A model generated the notes under the pieces. It searched no databases, was not told the origin of the DNA, and was given only the letters and a program-made list of their open reading frames with translations. Both the position numbers and the translations under genes were made by a program. This document shows positions 33,116 through 46,680 of a DNA stretch of 64,000 nucleotides, piece by piece; positions within the stretch are counted from its first letter, which is position 1, and each line of letters begins with the position of its first letter. This DNA comes from Closterium sp. Naga37s-1 (Eukaryota; Streptophyta; Zygnematophyceae; Desmidiales; Closteriaceae). Location of the stretch: the NCBI GenBank assembly GCA_947471745.1, contig CANJKZ010000506.1, positions 248,001 through 312,000 on the forward strand, read 5' to 3'.

Positions 33116-36102
33116 TTAATCTAGCTTGGCAATAATCGCATCAACATATTCTTGCGTGGTCGAATCCCCTCCCATGGCAGGCGGGCGAACAAGTCCCTCC
33201 GCAATCACTCCGTAGATTGCATGCTCCAACCGATCGGCGAATGACGGGAACTGCAGATGCCGGAGCATCATGGCTGCCGAGAGAAGGAGAGCCGTCGGAT
33301 TGGCCTTCTTCTGAGCGTTGATGATGTCGTTCCCCACGTTGCCTGCCGATGCCCCTTGCTCAAAGATGGCATGCTCATAGCCCACGTTCCCTGTTCGAAC
33401 AAGCACAGAAGCACAAGGTAACATGCACAAGGAAACGAGCTTTAGGTAACCATGTCATGTGGTGCTGTCACCAACTGAAGGCCCAGTAAGAAGTCAACGC
33501 ATTTACAAGTGAGTCCACACCATACTCGTACTGTAGGAGGAAATTCAGCAAATAACGAGAATTGAACAGAGAGCATACCTCCGGGCATGACAGTGGTGCC
33601 TCCTGCGATGCCAGCTGCACAGTTAGAAATGAGTGTGCCGTAGAGATTGGGCGTCACCTGGAAAGGGAGGAATGGAAAGAGAGGTGGTGTGGGAGTGGAA
33701 GGGATAGTCAAGAGAAACGAGATGAGGGGAGGCACATGAGAAGAGGGCAGACGAGGGTGTTTTTTTATGCTAAGGAGAGTCGGTGAGAGAAGATACAGGA
33801 GAGCCAGCTCGATATGAGAGAACATATACAGCCCCGTGCACATCCCCATGCACTCCAAACCATTCCAAACCATCCCACGCACTCTAAAGAGATAACATCT
33901 CACAACCCTTCCTCCACCTCCACCTCCAACCTTCTCCCCACCCTCCCCTCCCCACCCCCTCCCTCTATCAGTCACAGATTGTCATTGCGCTCCCCAACAA
34001 CCAAAACTGCCCTCGACCCCACACTCTCAATACATGTTCGTCCCCAGCCAATCGGCAGCAACCAACCCCCGTTCAGCAGAGGCCACACGGGCACAATCGC
34101 CCCCCCTTGGAGGCCACCACAGCGCCACCCTTCCACACCCCGGCAGGCTGCAAGCCGCAGCTTGGGTTGACATGCAGCCCCTGTGTTACCCGCATGCTCA
34201 TGCTCCCCCTCTCCTCAACCCCTCCCTTGCCCACCCGGCCTCTGAATGTGGATGTGATTGGGCTCTATGAGCTTGGCTTATGTTTGAGTTCAAGACGCAT
34301 CCAGAAAGGGGCTCACAGCAAACTCATGCCAAACCCATTCGCCACTCTGAACCCTCCTTTTCTGCACTCTCGGCACCTTCTTTTTGTGGCCCCTGCTCCC
34401 CTTTCTGTCCTCTCTCTCCCAACCTCCCCCACCGCCCCTGCACACCCATGACCACTCGGCACACTGGGCCAACCATGGCTTCATTTCCTTCTGCACCTCC
34501 ACCATTCCCCTCTCTTCTCTGTGCAGCACTTGCCGCCTTGCCGTCTGCACTGCAGGCACGCACCATGACGTCAAACTGTTTGGGCTTGGACACGAGCAGC
34601 ATGCAGCAGCTGCCATCCCCCCTGCTGCACCCGCTACATTGTACACACCACCCCATGGCCCTGCTTGCAGCACTCTCCCGCAGCAACCCATCCCCCCCCC
34701 CTCATCCCTGCACGCACCATCACGTCAAACTGCTCCGGCTTAGAAACGAGTTGCATGTAGCAGTTGTCGATGATGACCTCGTTGTAGTTGATCTGCGGGT
34801 ACTGCTTCGACACCTCCACCCCTCCCAATCCCATCCCACCACCTCATCTTCCCCCCACCCCACCACCCCTCTACGCACCATGACATCGAACTGCTCCGGC
34901 TTGGACACGAGCTGCATGCAGCAGTTGTCGATGATAACCTCGTTGTAGTTGATCTGCGGGTACTGCTTCGACACCTCGCGGCACGACTCCAGGAACTGCC
35001 CGTCAGCGAGCTTCATGATGTTCGCCTTGTGCACCGCCGTCACCGTCTTGCGGTTGTTCAGGTACGCGTACTCAAACGCGTATTTGGCTATGCGCTCCGA
35101 GCAGAACTTGGTGATCACCTTGCAGCAGGGGGAGGGGGGAGGAGGGTGCGGAGGAGAGAGGGGATAACATGAGGTACGCGCACTCGAACGCGTATCTCGC
35201 AATGCGCTCCGAGCAGAACTTGGTGATCACCTTGCAGCAGGGCGTGGGGGGGTTGGGGAGGGGGGAAGGGGAGCGGGGAGTGGAGGGGGAGGAGCGGTAG
35301 CGAGTGGGGATGTCACGAGGAGGGCGTACTCGAACACGTACGTGACAATGCGCTCCGAGAAGAACTTGGTGATCGCTTGGGCGCGCAACGTGGCATACCT
35401 TGAGGCTCTCGACAACGCCGGGAGTCACTTCGTGCTCCAGGCCGCTGTACTCGCCCTCCGTGTTCTCGCGGATCACCACGATGTTCACGTTGTCGTGCCG
35501 CGTCTTCAGTCCCGGGAAGTTACTGCAGTAGGCGAGATGCGCGAAGAGATCGAACTCCTTTCGCAGCTGCACCGTCAGCGAACTGACCCCGCCTGCGACG
35601 GCCGTTCGCACGCCTCCCTTGATCCCCACCTGCACCGAAAGTGGCGATCGGCCGATCCCATGAAAGGACAGAAAAAAAACATTAAGCGCTTACCGACTGC
35701 CATTTCATGACAAGTCGCGAGATGGGGATGGTATGTGAATCGGGAACACAGGTTATTGGGATTGAAGCTGGGAATGCGAGGACATGTGATTTACAAAAGT
35801 CTGACCTTGTTTCGGCGGAGCGAGTCGAGGACCTCGGTGGGCACGGTGGGCATGGTGCCCTTGAGATCGTACGTCTCGAACACCACGGGCGCGTGGATGG
35901 CTTTAAACACCTGCTCCACCGCGTTCGTGCACAGCGGCCCGGCGCCGTCTCCCGGGAGCAGCGTAACAGTGCGCGTCGCGCCCTCGCCGGGCTTGGGCAT
36001 GTACGTGACGTTGCGAGTCGTCTGCAGGTTGAACGCGTTAAGCGCGGCTCTCGCGGCGTGTGATCTGGACCGCGAAGCGATGCGCGAGGCGAGGGATGCC
36101 AT
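33116..36102 (-). CDS. NAD-dependent isocitrate dehydrogenase subunit, mitochondrial (regulatory, IDH1-like)
   Basis: Five exons: 36102-35806, 35629-35399, 35118-34879, 33657-33579, 33390-33116, 373 aa, all phases closing. The enzyme oxidises isocitrate to 2-oxoglutarate in the TCA cycle as a hetero-oligomer. The Ser/Arg/Ala-rich start ([20 protein letters not shown]) is a mitochondrial presequence. Family blocks: [109 protein letters not shown] and [18 protein letters not shown]. The similarity is closest to plant regulatory subunits rather than catalytic ones. Exon 3 is flanked on both sides by decaying partial copies: of its 5' end at 35165-35233 and 35325-35379, and of its 3' end at 34722-34811 and 34558-34615. 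Confidence 0.95.
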
Positions 36103-37789
36103 TGTGGGAGGCGAGGAGTGAGTGGATCGGGGAAGATGGAGCGTGGGAGGAGCGATTCGGTTGGTAAAATATAGGACGGAGGGAAGGGATGTGCTGTGGG
36201 ACGGGAGATGCGATCAGGCGACGGACGTCACGCTGAGGAGCGGAGTGGGTCCTCCACTAAGGAGCAGCAATAAGCGCAGCGACCCAGTAGAGAGCTGCTC
36301 GTGTCAGCCCTTGGGATATATGATTTGAAGAATGGGATGCAGTAGACGAGCCAATCCCAAGGCCTGACGAACTGATCCCGAGGAGGGCTCGTTCACACAG
36401 AAGATTACAGGGCTTGGGACGAGTCTTTTTGAGTGAGCAGGGAGAGTGTAGCTTCAGCGACGCAAACTTGTGCCTTAGAAAGGGATTGGTCTGCTTTCTA
36501 GCACCCTGTATCACGTGGCGTATTCCTCGAGTCTCATTTGCTGAAAATGAGGTGACATGGCACCTGACCTCCAGATACACGCTAAAAAGGATTGCAATTG
36601 CTAGATAAGAACGGTTTTATGAGCAATTCAAGTGTTCCATTCGAATGTTATTAAACGATTCCCAACAATCTCTGAGCACCCAGAACCACTTTCCGCCACA
36701 GCAGTTTTCCCTCGCGGGGCACTTTCGCTTTCGCCTCATCTCCATTCCTCACCAAGCTATTGCTATACTAACAGCTTTAACCCTTTTTTATAACCTTGAA
36801 GGCTGTGTACAAGATCACGGATGCCAAGATATTGGAGTCGTGTGCTTCTTACTCAGCGGACTTTGAAAAGGACGTGTAGTCAGCTATGATCAACATTTGC
36901 ATTTTGTTAATATCTATTCAATATTCACCGTGTTCACAAAAAAAAAACAATTTAAGCGTACAACTGTAGCCTAAAGCGAAAGTCTCGAAGCACATTACCG
37001 CTTTCCACGTGTCAGTTGCTATTTCCTGCCTGTCAACCCTGGCAAGGCCCAAACCTTCCATGGCGGCTCGGGTCGTCCCAGGCTCCAGGAATCAGACTTG
37101 GCACTGCGGCATTCTCAAAGCAACAGGTTCCCATGGCGCCTCGAAAATGACACAGGGGGGCCGCCATGGGGAATTACATTACACGCGTCTCTCATACGCT
37201 TCTCCTCGCATCACGCTAACCAAACTCCCAAGCCGCACTATTCTCGATGCTTATCCTGACGGAAAGAGGTTTCTTCTCCTTCCTGCTGCTGCTCTCTAAG
37301 CCTGGAAACTCGACCCAGGTCCTCACAGGACCACTCATAGAAGGCCCAAACCAGCCTCGGGTTTCGCTCTTTTCCAGAGACTTGTTTCTGACGTCTCCTA
37401 CTGTCACGTGCTGCTCGTGAAGTTTGTCATTCCCAATGCGTCACAGGAATCCACCTGCTATTCTCCTCCTCACTTGACGTCTCTTGATTGCCTCTTTTTC
37501 GACAAGTCCGATCTCGGGTCAGATCTCGGCGTAATCGAGGGAGAAAACAGCAAGAATCTTTACGGAAAGGAGATCCTAAAGGCCGCTGCTTATCGGTCTT
37601 GAGCCTCTCGTAACAGCCATGGATCTCGGAGGATAAGGCTCTTCTGGGTCTGGCTTCCTCTGGATCTTACCGCTGAGGTAGATTTCTCGCGCGTCTGAGA
37701 TATGCAGTCTGGACACAGCATTTGATTTTCTCGCGCCTTTGATTCACTTTATTTTACCGCGCATTGAAAAATTTCTGAGCCCAGCGAGT
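36103..37789. promoter_or_regulatory. Divergent intergenic region between IDH and the AP2 gene
   Basis: 1.7 kb between two divergent starts. Only short overlapping frames; no further gene recognised. Both promoters and the AP2 5' leader should lie here. Confidence 0.4.
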
Positions 37790-40700
37790 ATGTCTGTGAC
37801 AGGGTTCCTCCGTGTAATGGACGCGTCCGTGCCACACACCCAAGTCCAGGAGCACGCGTCGACGGCAGCGGAGGCACTCATGGAGCTCGGATTCCGCTCG
37901 AATTCGTCGGAAGAGATTGACGACGATTCTGAGCGGACAGTTGAACGGGCTGTTGCTGAGCCCGAGTCAGGGAATGATGGTGATGGACGGGCAAATGAAC
38001 GGGCGAATGAAGCGGATGGTACCTCGACAGTAGAACCTACTGCTGGAGGCGGTGCTGAAGCAGTGACACCGAGGTCGGCGGATCACGACGAGAAGCATCA
38101 TGGTCAAGACGCGAATCACGATCGCTCCGCTGCTTATGTCGCGGATGAGTCTCAGGAGGGAGTGGAAGCGGCCGTGCTGCGGGAAGCTGGCGAGGGAGAA
38201 AAAAATGAGTTTGACTCAGAGCAAGGCGACGTTGAGAAGGATTTGCAGGCTTCAAATGTCGCGGAGAAGGATGGGAAGAACAATCAGGCTCGTGATCAAG
38301 AAGGGGGGAACGATAAGGTGGGTGGTGAGGAGGACTTTGGGAACGTCACCGCGACTAGGGAAAAGCAACGTGGAACCAAGGCGTCGTCCTCGCCTGAGAA
38401 AGCATCACCCGTGCGTGGCCACGCAGAGAGCGGCGTGCGGCGCACACAAGAGCACCTCGTGGTGATGCGGAGCAGCAACAGCCCTCTCACTCCCGCAGGG
38501 GCGCAAACGCCGCACACGGCGGAAGTCAAATCCGTGCAGACGCCGGCCACGCAGCCGCCGCAGCACACGCAGTCCGGGCCAACGACCGTTCCTGGAGTGC
38601 CGATTCAGCCCCCCCTTCCGTTACATGGTAACCCTGCAAACCCAACCTGGCCGTTTCCGCGAACCATCCTAGTGGACCTCGTTCTCCGCTGGCCAAGGCC
38701 ATCTCAGCTGCCAGACCGGTATCAAAATTCGCCTAGATGGCACTACTGGACCTCTGGTTTCCGATTGACACCCCCGTTGTTAGCTAACTCATTTACAGCG
38801 CTTGTCTCCTTCACCTTGTGCGTGTTCCCCCTTGCCAGCTTCGGACGGCGCGCTGGTGTCGCTCGTCCCCGCCGCTTCCGAGGACGGCCAGCTCCAGTGG
38901 ATCCAGCCGCCGCAATTCTTGGCGGCGCCGCAATTTATGGGCGGAGCGCATTTTATGGGCGGAGCGCAACTTATGGGCGGGGCGCAACTTGTCGGCGGGG
39001 CGCAAATTGTGGGCGCATCTGGACACGGCGGAGGGATGATGCCCGCAGGGCCGGTTTCGTTCTTCCGCGCGTCATCCTTCGCTGCGCCTGTGTCCGCGGC
39101 AACGGGTATTGAGGGAAGCTTTATGGGGACCGATGGAGTCAACGGAGTCAACGCCACCGCGCGCGGCGTTTCCGGGGATCTGTTCGGCGGGAACGCGGGC
39201 GACGAGATGATAGAAGGCTCGTGGGACGACTTAATAATCTGCACTCCCACCGGCGGGTTTCCCGGCGGGTTTCACGGGCAGATGGGTTGGGGAGGCGAGC
39301 GAACAAGTCGAGCTGGTCGCCGCACGCAGCTATGGGAGGGCGACCCGCAGCTGGTGTACCGTTTGCAACAGAGTTACCACACAGAAGAGTCCGTCGCCGC
39401 CGAGGCGAAACCCGACCTTTCAACGATTGCCATCCATGGCGCCGAAAACCCTTCGATTAGAGACGGCTCGATTAGAGGCGACGGGGGCGAGGAGGAGGCT
39501 TTGCCGGCAGAAGCTGGAGGCAATCCGGAGGCCGCCACGCCCCCAGGGATCATGGGACCAGAGTCCCGGGATGTGGCACAGTCGGCGGCAACAATGGATA
39601 GTTATCGAGAAGCTATGGCGAGCGGTCAGTTGCCGCTGCACGTGAAAGTGGAATTTCCGACTCCGTCGCCTAGAGGCGGACTATCTTCCTCGTCGCCCAG
39701 CAATCGCGGCGGGCTGGGGTTCTCGTACCACTCGCCGATCCCGCTGTGCTCGCCGTCGCCGCTGCGACTGTGTGCGATGGATCTGGGCGACATGGCGGAG
39801 CCAAATCTGTGGCTGTCGCCGCCCGCCAGCACCAAGTACACGCTCGACAAGCTCGGCGATTTCCCGCCGTTTTCGCCGCGGCTTCCGGCGATCGTGCGCG
39901 GCTACAGCGGTGAGTGATGTGACGTGTCAGCATTTCAGCTGTTTTTCTTCTGTTTTTTTTTCGTAACAGCATCAAGCAACCCACTCGACTCACATGTCGT
40001 TTCCTGTCTCTGTTGGTTGGGTCGTGTGTGGAAGCAGCAGCCCTACCGTACCTGGATCCAAGCGCGCATCAGCAGCCTTCCAGGATGTCGCCTTCCAAAG
40101 GAGAACCTCCCGGATCCGCCCCGCCTGGATCCGCCCCGCCTGGATCCGCCCCGCCGCAAGCGCCTGGCGGACCAGCCGCGGACGGCGCAGAAAACCCGCC
40201 AGTTTCCGCTTCCGCCATGAGTTCCGCCGTTCCCCAGTCCGGTTCTCCGCGGGCAGCCAGGCGGGGAACGGCGGAGGTCGAGGGAGACGCCGCGCGGGAA
40301 GACGGTCAGGCTGCGCGGAGGGAGGACGAAGCGCTTGATTCAGCGGGCGCGAGGCGGGACAGTGGATCGGCGGGATCGGCGCGATTGGTTAGTAGCGGTT
40401 CGCCGGGGAGCGGAGTGAGATACGGCGGGATGCGCGGGCGGTCACTACTGCAGCAGTGCCTCATCATGGGCGCTGAGCAGCGCGCCACGCGCGCCGTGAC
40501 AGCCGCTGGTGCCGGTGGTAATGCTGCTGCGGGTGCTGGCGATGGTGCTGCTGCTGTTGTTGGCAGCAGATCTGCTGGTGCTGGCGACAACGCTGACCCG
40601 GTTGTTGAAGGGGACGAGAAGAACGAGCAGGCGGAAAATGCTGAGAAGAACGGCAAGAAGGAGGACGAGAGGGGCGAGAGGTCTAGCGGTGATGCAAACG

Positions 40701-43700
40701 ACCCTGCGGTGGGCTGTCCGTCGGTGTTGAAATGGAGAGCGGTGGGGTGCGATGGCCGTCGGTTTGTCGACCGGCGTGATGTGCGGTCAGAGCAGGAGAG
40801 GAGGACGGTTCGTGGTGCTTTAGACTCAAATGCGGAGCACGCCTCTACTCCACTGCTTTCACCTCCGCAGGGACCGCCAGGAGAATTTGCGAGTGCTGCT
40901 GGTGCTGCTGCTGTTCGTGCTAGCAGCGAGGGAGAGACGAATGTTGGTGGTACAGATTTTCCCAACACGGAAATGCGTGGGCAGGAGTCTCAGCGGCACG
41001 TTGCTGGAATTTCAGGCGAGCTGTTCTGTCGAGAAAGCGATTCTGCGATACGTGGCGAGAGTTTGTCGCGAGCGGATGTTACCACGGGAGGGCGGTCGTT
41101 CATGGTCGGCTCGTTAGGGTCAACGCTTACGGAACGCGTGAGTGTACTGGAACTCGAGAACAAACAAACAACGCGTGCGGACAATAGCGAGGACGGCGCG
41201 ACCGAAATTGCGAATTCTGACAAACCTAACTCCAGCGGCAGCAGCCGTTCGTCGTCGAATCTCGATAGTGGAGGCGCGGAGTCGAACGACGAAGGAACCG
41301 GTGAGGATGGGTCGGGAGTGGTGGAAAAGGAGGAGGGCGCGCGAGAAGACGACGGGGGAGAGAGCAGCCTATCGGAAAGAGCTGCTGCAGCGAACAGCGC
41401 AAAAGGTGGCGACGACCGACGCGATGCGAACCTGGGTGACGTAGGCGATGGTGACAATGGAGGGGCTTCGCAGTCTGCACGAGCGAGGCTGACGGCGGAA
41501 GAAGGCGATCAGGCGTTGGAGTTCCCGGCGGACGGCGGGCAGCCGTCTCTTTTACCGGCGGGCGCGGAACGTAGGCGCGCGGAGCGTACGGGCGCGGAAG
41601 GGGAGGGCGCGGAAAGCAGCCCCGGAAAGGGCTCCTCGGGCTTGGTGAGGCCACAGCCGCGCAGGGCGCGGAGCGGCGATCATGCCATCTCCCCGTCCTT
41701 CTCGATTCCCGTATCCCCTGTTTTCGGATTCCCCTCCGTTCCTTCATCTCCTGTTCCCGAAATTTCCCGCTCGGGGGCGCGTGAGCGGATTGCGCCCCAA
41801 TTTGCTGGCGAGGAGCGTACGGCGGCGCAGGCGCCGCCGCTGCAGCCTGCAGCGAATGTGCGTCAAGTTCAGGCTGCGGCGCAGTCACATTCGGGGAAGC
41901 ACCAGGAACATGGTGAAGCAGGGGGCCCGGTGTTCGAGTCGACTTCACAATTGAGTGGCGGGAGTGAGGGGGGTGGAAGAGGTGCGCGTGAGGGGGCCGT
42001 GACGTCAGGAGAAGCAGGGGCGAATCCTTCCAGGGCAGGCGAGGGCGGAAAGCGCTTCAAGTCTCAGGAATCTGGGGGAATTGGGGGGAATGTAGGAGGC
42101 AGGGGCGGAGGAGGCAGGGGCGGAGGAGGAGGAAGAGGTGGGGATGATTCAGGGAACGGACGTGGTGTGAGCGGGACTGCAGCAGCAGGTGGGAGCGGTT
42201 CCATTGTTCCTTGGCATCCCGGCAGCTCACCTGCCGCTGTTAATGGTCCTGCTTGTATGGGGTTTCCAGTGTACTCGCCGCAAATGCCCCCTATCGGCAG
42301 CTTCTTTGTAATGAGCCCTCTCACGCAGCAGCATATGAGTCCCATGCAGCAGCAGCAGTATCATCAGCAGCAGCAGCCTCAGCAGCAAATTCAGCTCTGC
42401 TCCCTGCCGCCTCAGCATCAGATATATCCTATGGCCGCTCAGCAGTACTATCCTCTCCCGCCCCAGCAGCAGCAGTACATACACTCGCAGCCGCATGCCC
42501 AGTCCCCGCCTACGCCCCTGCCCCCACCACGCCCCCTGCCCATGGTTGTGGCTTCTCCCCTTGTCCACGGCTCTCAACGCCTCCCAGGCTCCCGTGGGGC
42601 GCAGGGGCAACAGGGGCAGCAGGGGCAGCAGGGGATGGGACCAGGAGCGTACTCCCAGGAGCGTGTGGGGCCAGGGGGTCCTGTTGTTGCCCTGGCGCCA
42701 GGGGCGTATTCCCAGCCTGCTGCTGCTGCTGCGGCTGCCAGTGGTAGTGCTGGTGTTGCTGGTGGTGCTGGGAGTGCTGGTGCCCGTGGTGGTGCGGGTG
42801 CAAGTACTGCTTCCTCAGGTGGTGCCTTGGGAGGGGGAGAGCGGGGAGGAGAAGGGGGAGGGCGAGAGGCAGGAGGAGAGGGAGGGCGGGCGGGCCAGGT
42901 GTCACGAGGAGCAAGAACCCCGTCCCCTCAAACCTCTGCAAGCGCATCTCTGCGCCCTTCCCCCGTGCAACCCCCCCCTCCCCCTGTGTACTCCCCAGCT
43001 GTCGCCTCCTGGGTTCCGTTCGCCCTGCCCCCTGCTGCCTCTGCTGCCCCGGAGGTGGGTAAACTTCCTGTTTACCCTGTAAAACCTGGGGTACACAAGG
43101 TGCGCGTTGGGACGAGAAATGTTTTACCGGATGGGCATTCCTCACGCGAGCAGCAGCAACCAGAGGGGCAGCAGCGGCAGCAACAGCAGCACCACCATCA
43201 ACAGCAGCAGCAGCAGCAGCATCACCAGCCACAGCCGCAGGTATTTCAGCAGCAGGCGCTGCTGGTGCCAAGGCCAATGGCAGTGGTGGGTAATCAACCA
43301 CAGGTGCGAATGGCACCGATGGTCGCACCTGCACCACCACCAGCAGTAACACCACCACAAGCACCACCAGCAGCCGCCACAGGAGCAGCTGCGGGAGCAG
43401 CAGCAGCAGCATCCCGGCCAGTGTCTCTGGCTCTGTCACTGCAAAGCACCAGCAGGAGCGGTGGAACGACTCTGCAGACCCTTGGCCCTCAATTGGTACC
43501 CAGGCTCGCCACTGCTGTGGGCCAATGGGCTCCCAGATACTCCCAGCCGACCGTTGCTTCTGAGGTGATTGCCCCCAGTGGATCCATTTCGGGCGTGCAA
43601 GGAACTCCTCGTGGTGCGGTGCAAAGTGGTGTAGGAGGTGTGGTGCAGGGTGGTGCGGCAGGGGAGGCGTGGAGGCAGAAGCAGGTGCAGGCGCATGAGC

Positions 43701-46680
43701 TGAGGCGGCAGCGGGTGCTGAAGATGCATCAGCATCAGCAACAGCTGCAGCAGCATGCGCAGTCGCCCACGCATTTCCCACAGTTGGCTGATTTGCAACA
43801 GCAGATTCAGAAGCAGCAGCAGCAGCAGCACATGCAGAATCAGAGGCTGCAGCTGCCGTCTCAGCAGCAGCAGCAGCAACAACAACAACAACACTGCCGG
43901 CCGTCACAGCAGCAGCCGGGGCAGGTGCAGGCACAGCAGCAGCAGCAGCAGCAGCACTCGCAGCTGCAGGTGCCAAGGGTTGTGGTGGGTGTGAAGCAAG
44001 AGATGGTCGAGCAGGGGGGGGGCTCAGACTGGCACTATCACCCACACTCACAGACAGCTAGGCAGGGAGATAACCAGGGGCTAGCTGGCAGGCAGGGGGG
44101 AGTGGAGCGAGAAGGAGGGCAGCAGGCGGGCAGGAAGGAGGGCAGTCTGAGGCACCTGAAGAGGAAGAGGGCGTTGAAGGAGGTGGAGGTGGAAGGTGGG
44201 AGAGGGTCGGCTCTTAGGGCTTGCAGCAGCGAGGGGGAGTCGGGCGGCGGGGCTGCTTTCCAGCAGCATTCGGGTGCTTCTCAGCAGAATCCGGCTGCTT
44301 ATCAGCAAAATCAGGGTGCTTATCAGCATCAAGTTCTTCCTTCTTACCAGCCTATCTCGCTTGCTTATCAAAACCAGGTGCCCACTTATCAACAGCAGGC
44401 TGCTTATCAGCAAAATCCAGGTGTTTTTCAGCAGATTCCGGCTGCTTATCAGCAGCAACAGGTGGTCGCAGGGATGGAGGCAGGTGGCAATTCCGCTGAC
44501 GTCATGGAGGGGAGGGGAGATGACGTCACGGATATGCACATTGAGCTGGATGGGTTGGGGGATGAGGGCATGTGCGGTGTGGGGGAAGGGGGGATGTGTG
44601 GCATGGGGGATATGGGAGGAAATGGGGGAGAGGCAGTGGTGGGGGGAGGGGAGGAGGTGAAAGAAGTAGTGACCGCAGCAGCAGCAGGAGTGGGGGGTGG
44701 AGCGGAGGTGGAGAGGGATCCGCCTGTGAAGTCGAGGTTCAGGGGCGTGAGTCATCACAGGTCAGTGCTGAGTCATCACAGGTCAGTGCTGAGTCATCAC
44801 AGGTCAGTGCTGAGTCATCACAGGTCAGTCCCGAGTCATAAAGGCTCCAGTCCTGCTGTCGCCAGCTCTTCCGGCTCTAGCTGTACCTCACTCTGCCTTT
44901 CCTCCTCTCGTTTCCCTTTGGCTCGCCCTGCAGGCTGACCTAGCGGTGGGAGGCGTCGCTGTGGGCCAACAAGAAGCAGCTCTACCCGCTGTACCCACTC
45001 TCCCACGTCGCTGTTCCCTTCCCTCCGTCTCTCCGTGGTTTGCCTTCTTGCTGTCTCACGCCTCCCTGCAGGCTGACCAAGCGGTGGGAGGCGTCGCTGT
45101 GGACCAACAAGAAGCAGCTTTACTTGGGTGAGTGGTGAGGTTGGGTGGGTGAATGCATGATTCGAATTGGGTGAGTGGGCGAGTGGGCGAAGGTGAGTGC
45201 GTGAGTCCGAAACTTGTTGCGCTCTACACACGTTTGCGGTTACTGAGTTGACCTGGTATGGTAAGTCGAGATGGAGAGTAGTGCGTGGGCTTTAAAGTGG
45301 TTCCTGCTATCACGCCCCACAAGCCTGCCGAACCTTAGAGAGAAGCGGGGTCTTGTTGACTAGTTTTGTTTAGTTTCTTTCGATCCCATCCCCATGCTGT
45401 GTATTTGTTTCCTCGCAGGTGGGTACGATGCAGAGGAGAAGGCAGCGCGGGCGTATGACATAGCAGCACTGGCGTGCAAGGGCGCAGAGGCAGTCACCAA
45501 CTTCCCACGGGAGAGCTACGCGGACAGCATTGGGGAGTACCTTGGGATCTCCTGCGAGGCGCTCATCGCGAAACTGAGAAGGGAGAGCTCGTGAGTTGCA
45601 CCCTTCATGCCCTCTATACCCCATTTGCGATCATGTTTACTTTCGGTCGACTGGAAAGGCTCATTGGGGACTACCTGGGGATCTTCTGTGAGGCACTCAT
45701 TGCAAAGCGGCGGACGGAGAGCTCGTGAGTTGCACCGCGTGTGCTCTCATGGTTCTCTCTTTTCAGATTTACTGCGAATTGTTTCAAATTTAAGAAAAAT
45801 GGAAACGTGGTCTCAACAATCATGTTGCCCTGTTATCTCCTCCATCCTTCCCCCCTCCTCACCCACACAGGGCCTTCTCTCGAGGTCGTTCCAAGTTCCG
45901 CGGGGTGTCGGGGCAGGAGGGGCGGTGGGAGGCGCGCATCGGGTCGTATTTTGGGCGGCGGAACGTGTCTTTAGGCGTGTATGAGACGGAGGAGGCGGCA
46001 GCAGAGCAGTACGACCGTGCGCTGATCATTCAGAAGGGCACGCGGGCCAAGACCAACTTCTGCATCTCGAAATACATTGCAGAGCACCTGCAGCACGTGA
46101 GTGTGTGTACGATTAGGTAAGTGTACGAGTATGACTGTGACTATTGTTGTGGACAGCATGCGTCAGAAAGGGTACGCTCTACTCGACGCCTACGCCGTCT
46201 TGACTATTGTATGCACATGTATTTTCCCGTGTGTACATCCACATGTATGCACATGTTTAAACACATGCCTGCTCGGGTACATGACTTGTGCGTGGTGTTT
46301 CTCTTGTGGTGTCGTTGCAGGAGCAAGGGCAGGAGGGAGCGGTGTTTCCCAGCCAGCAGCAGTCATCGGGCAGCAGAGCATGCCTTTCCACCACCACAGG
46401 AGCAGATATCAACCCTTCACTAGCAGCAGCATCACCACCGTCATCTGCTTACCCGCTGTCAGCCGCAGTGGCAGCAGCTGCAGCAGCCGCAGCAGCAGCA
46501 GCAGGAGGCGCAGCAACTGCGGATGGGCATGGTGGGGTGCGGTTTGGAGGGGTGAAGAAGGGTCGAATCACTCCGGGGTTTGATGCTCTGTACCGCCGAG
46601 CCATGGCAGAGATAGTGGCGAGCTCAGCCCTGCCGTTCCCTATTGACGAGCATGAGGGTAGACCTGCTGTGGAGGAGTGA
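37790..46680 (+). CDS. Giant AP2-class (double AP2 domain) transcription factor
   Basis: Seven exons: 37790-38627, 38839-39909, 40035-44760, 45072-45127, 45419-45590, 45871-46096, 46321-46680, about 2,482 aa with every phase closing. An in-frame Met at 37739 is a possible earlier start. AP2 repeat 1 starts near residue 2202 (SRFRGVSHHR ... TKRWEASLW ... GGYDAEEKAARAYDIAAL) and repeat 2 near 2290 (SKFRGVSGQEGRWEARIGSY ... YETEEAAAEQYDRALI ... AKTNF), separated by the usual linker, which places it in the AP2/ANT class that controls development in land plants. Family members are commonly 400-600 aa. Here one 4.7-kb exon adds about 1,575 residues of Gly/Glu/Ser- then Gln/Pro/His-rich disordered sequence, and exon 2 has GGAQLMGGAQLVGGAQ repeats. 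Nuclear DNA binding is inferred. The donor of exon 3 is tandemly repeated, exon 4 has a broken extra copy (44934-44992) with a stop, and the end of exon 5 is copied at 45658-45732. Confidence 0.85.
44741..44835 (+). repeat. 21-bp repeat of an exon end plus donor site (AP2 exon 3)
   Basis: Four copies of GAGTCATCACAGGTCAGTGC+T. Each holds the junction CACAG|GTCAGT. As 21 is a multiple of three and the frame stays open, each donor would add seven residues without shifting the frame. Confidence 0.92.

Noticed and set aside
44933..44995. First candidate for AP2 exon 4
   Set aside because: Reads LT then a stop codon in the required phase; the copy at 45072-45127 reads through and fits the AP2 domain, so the first is an echo.
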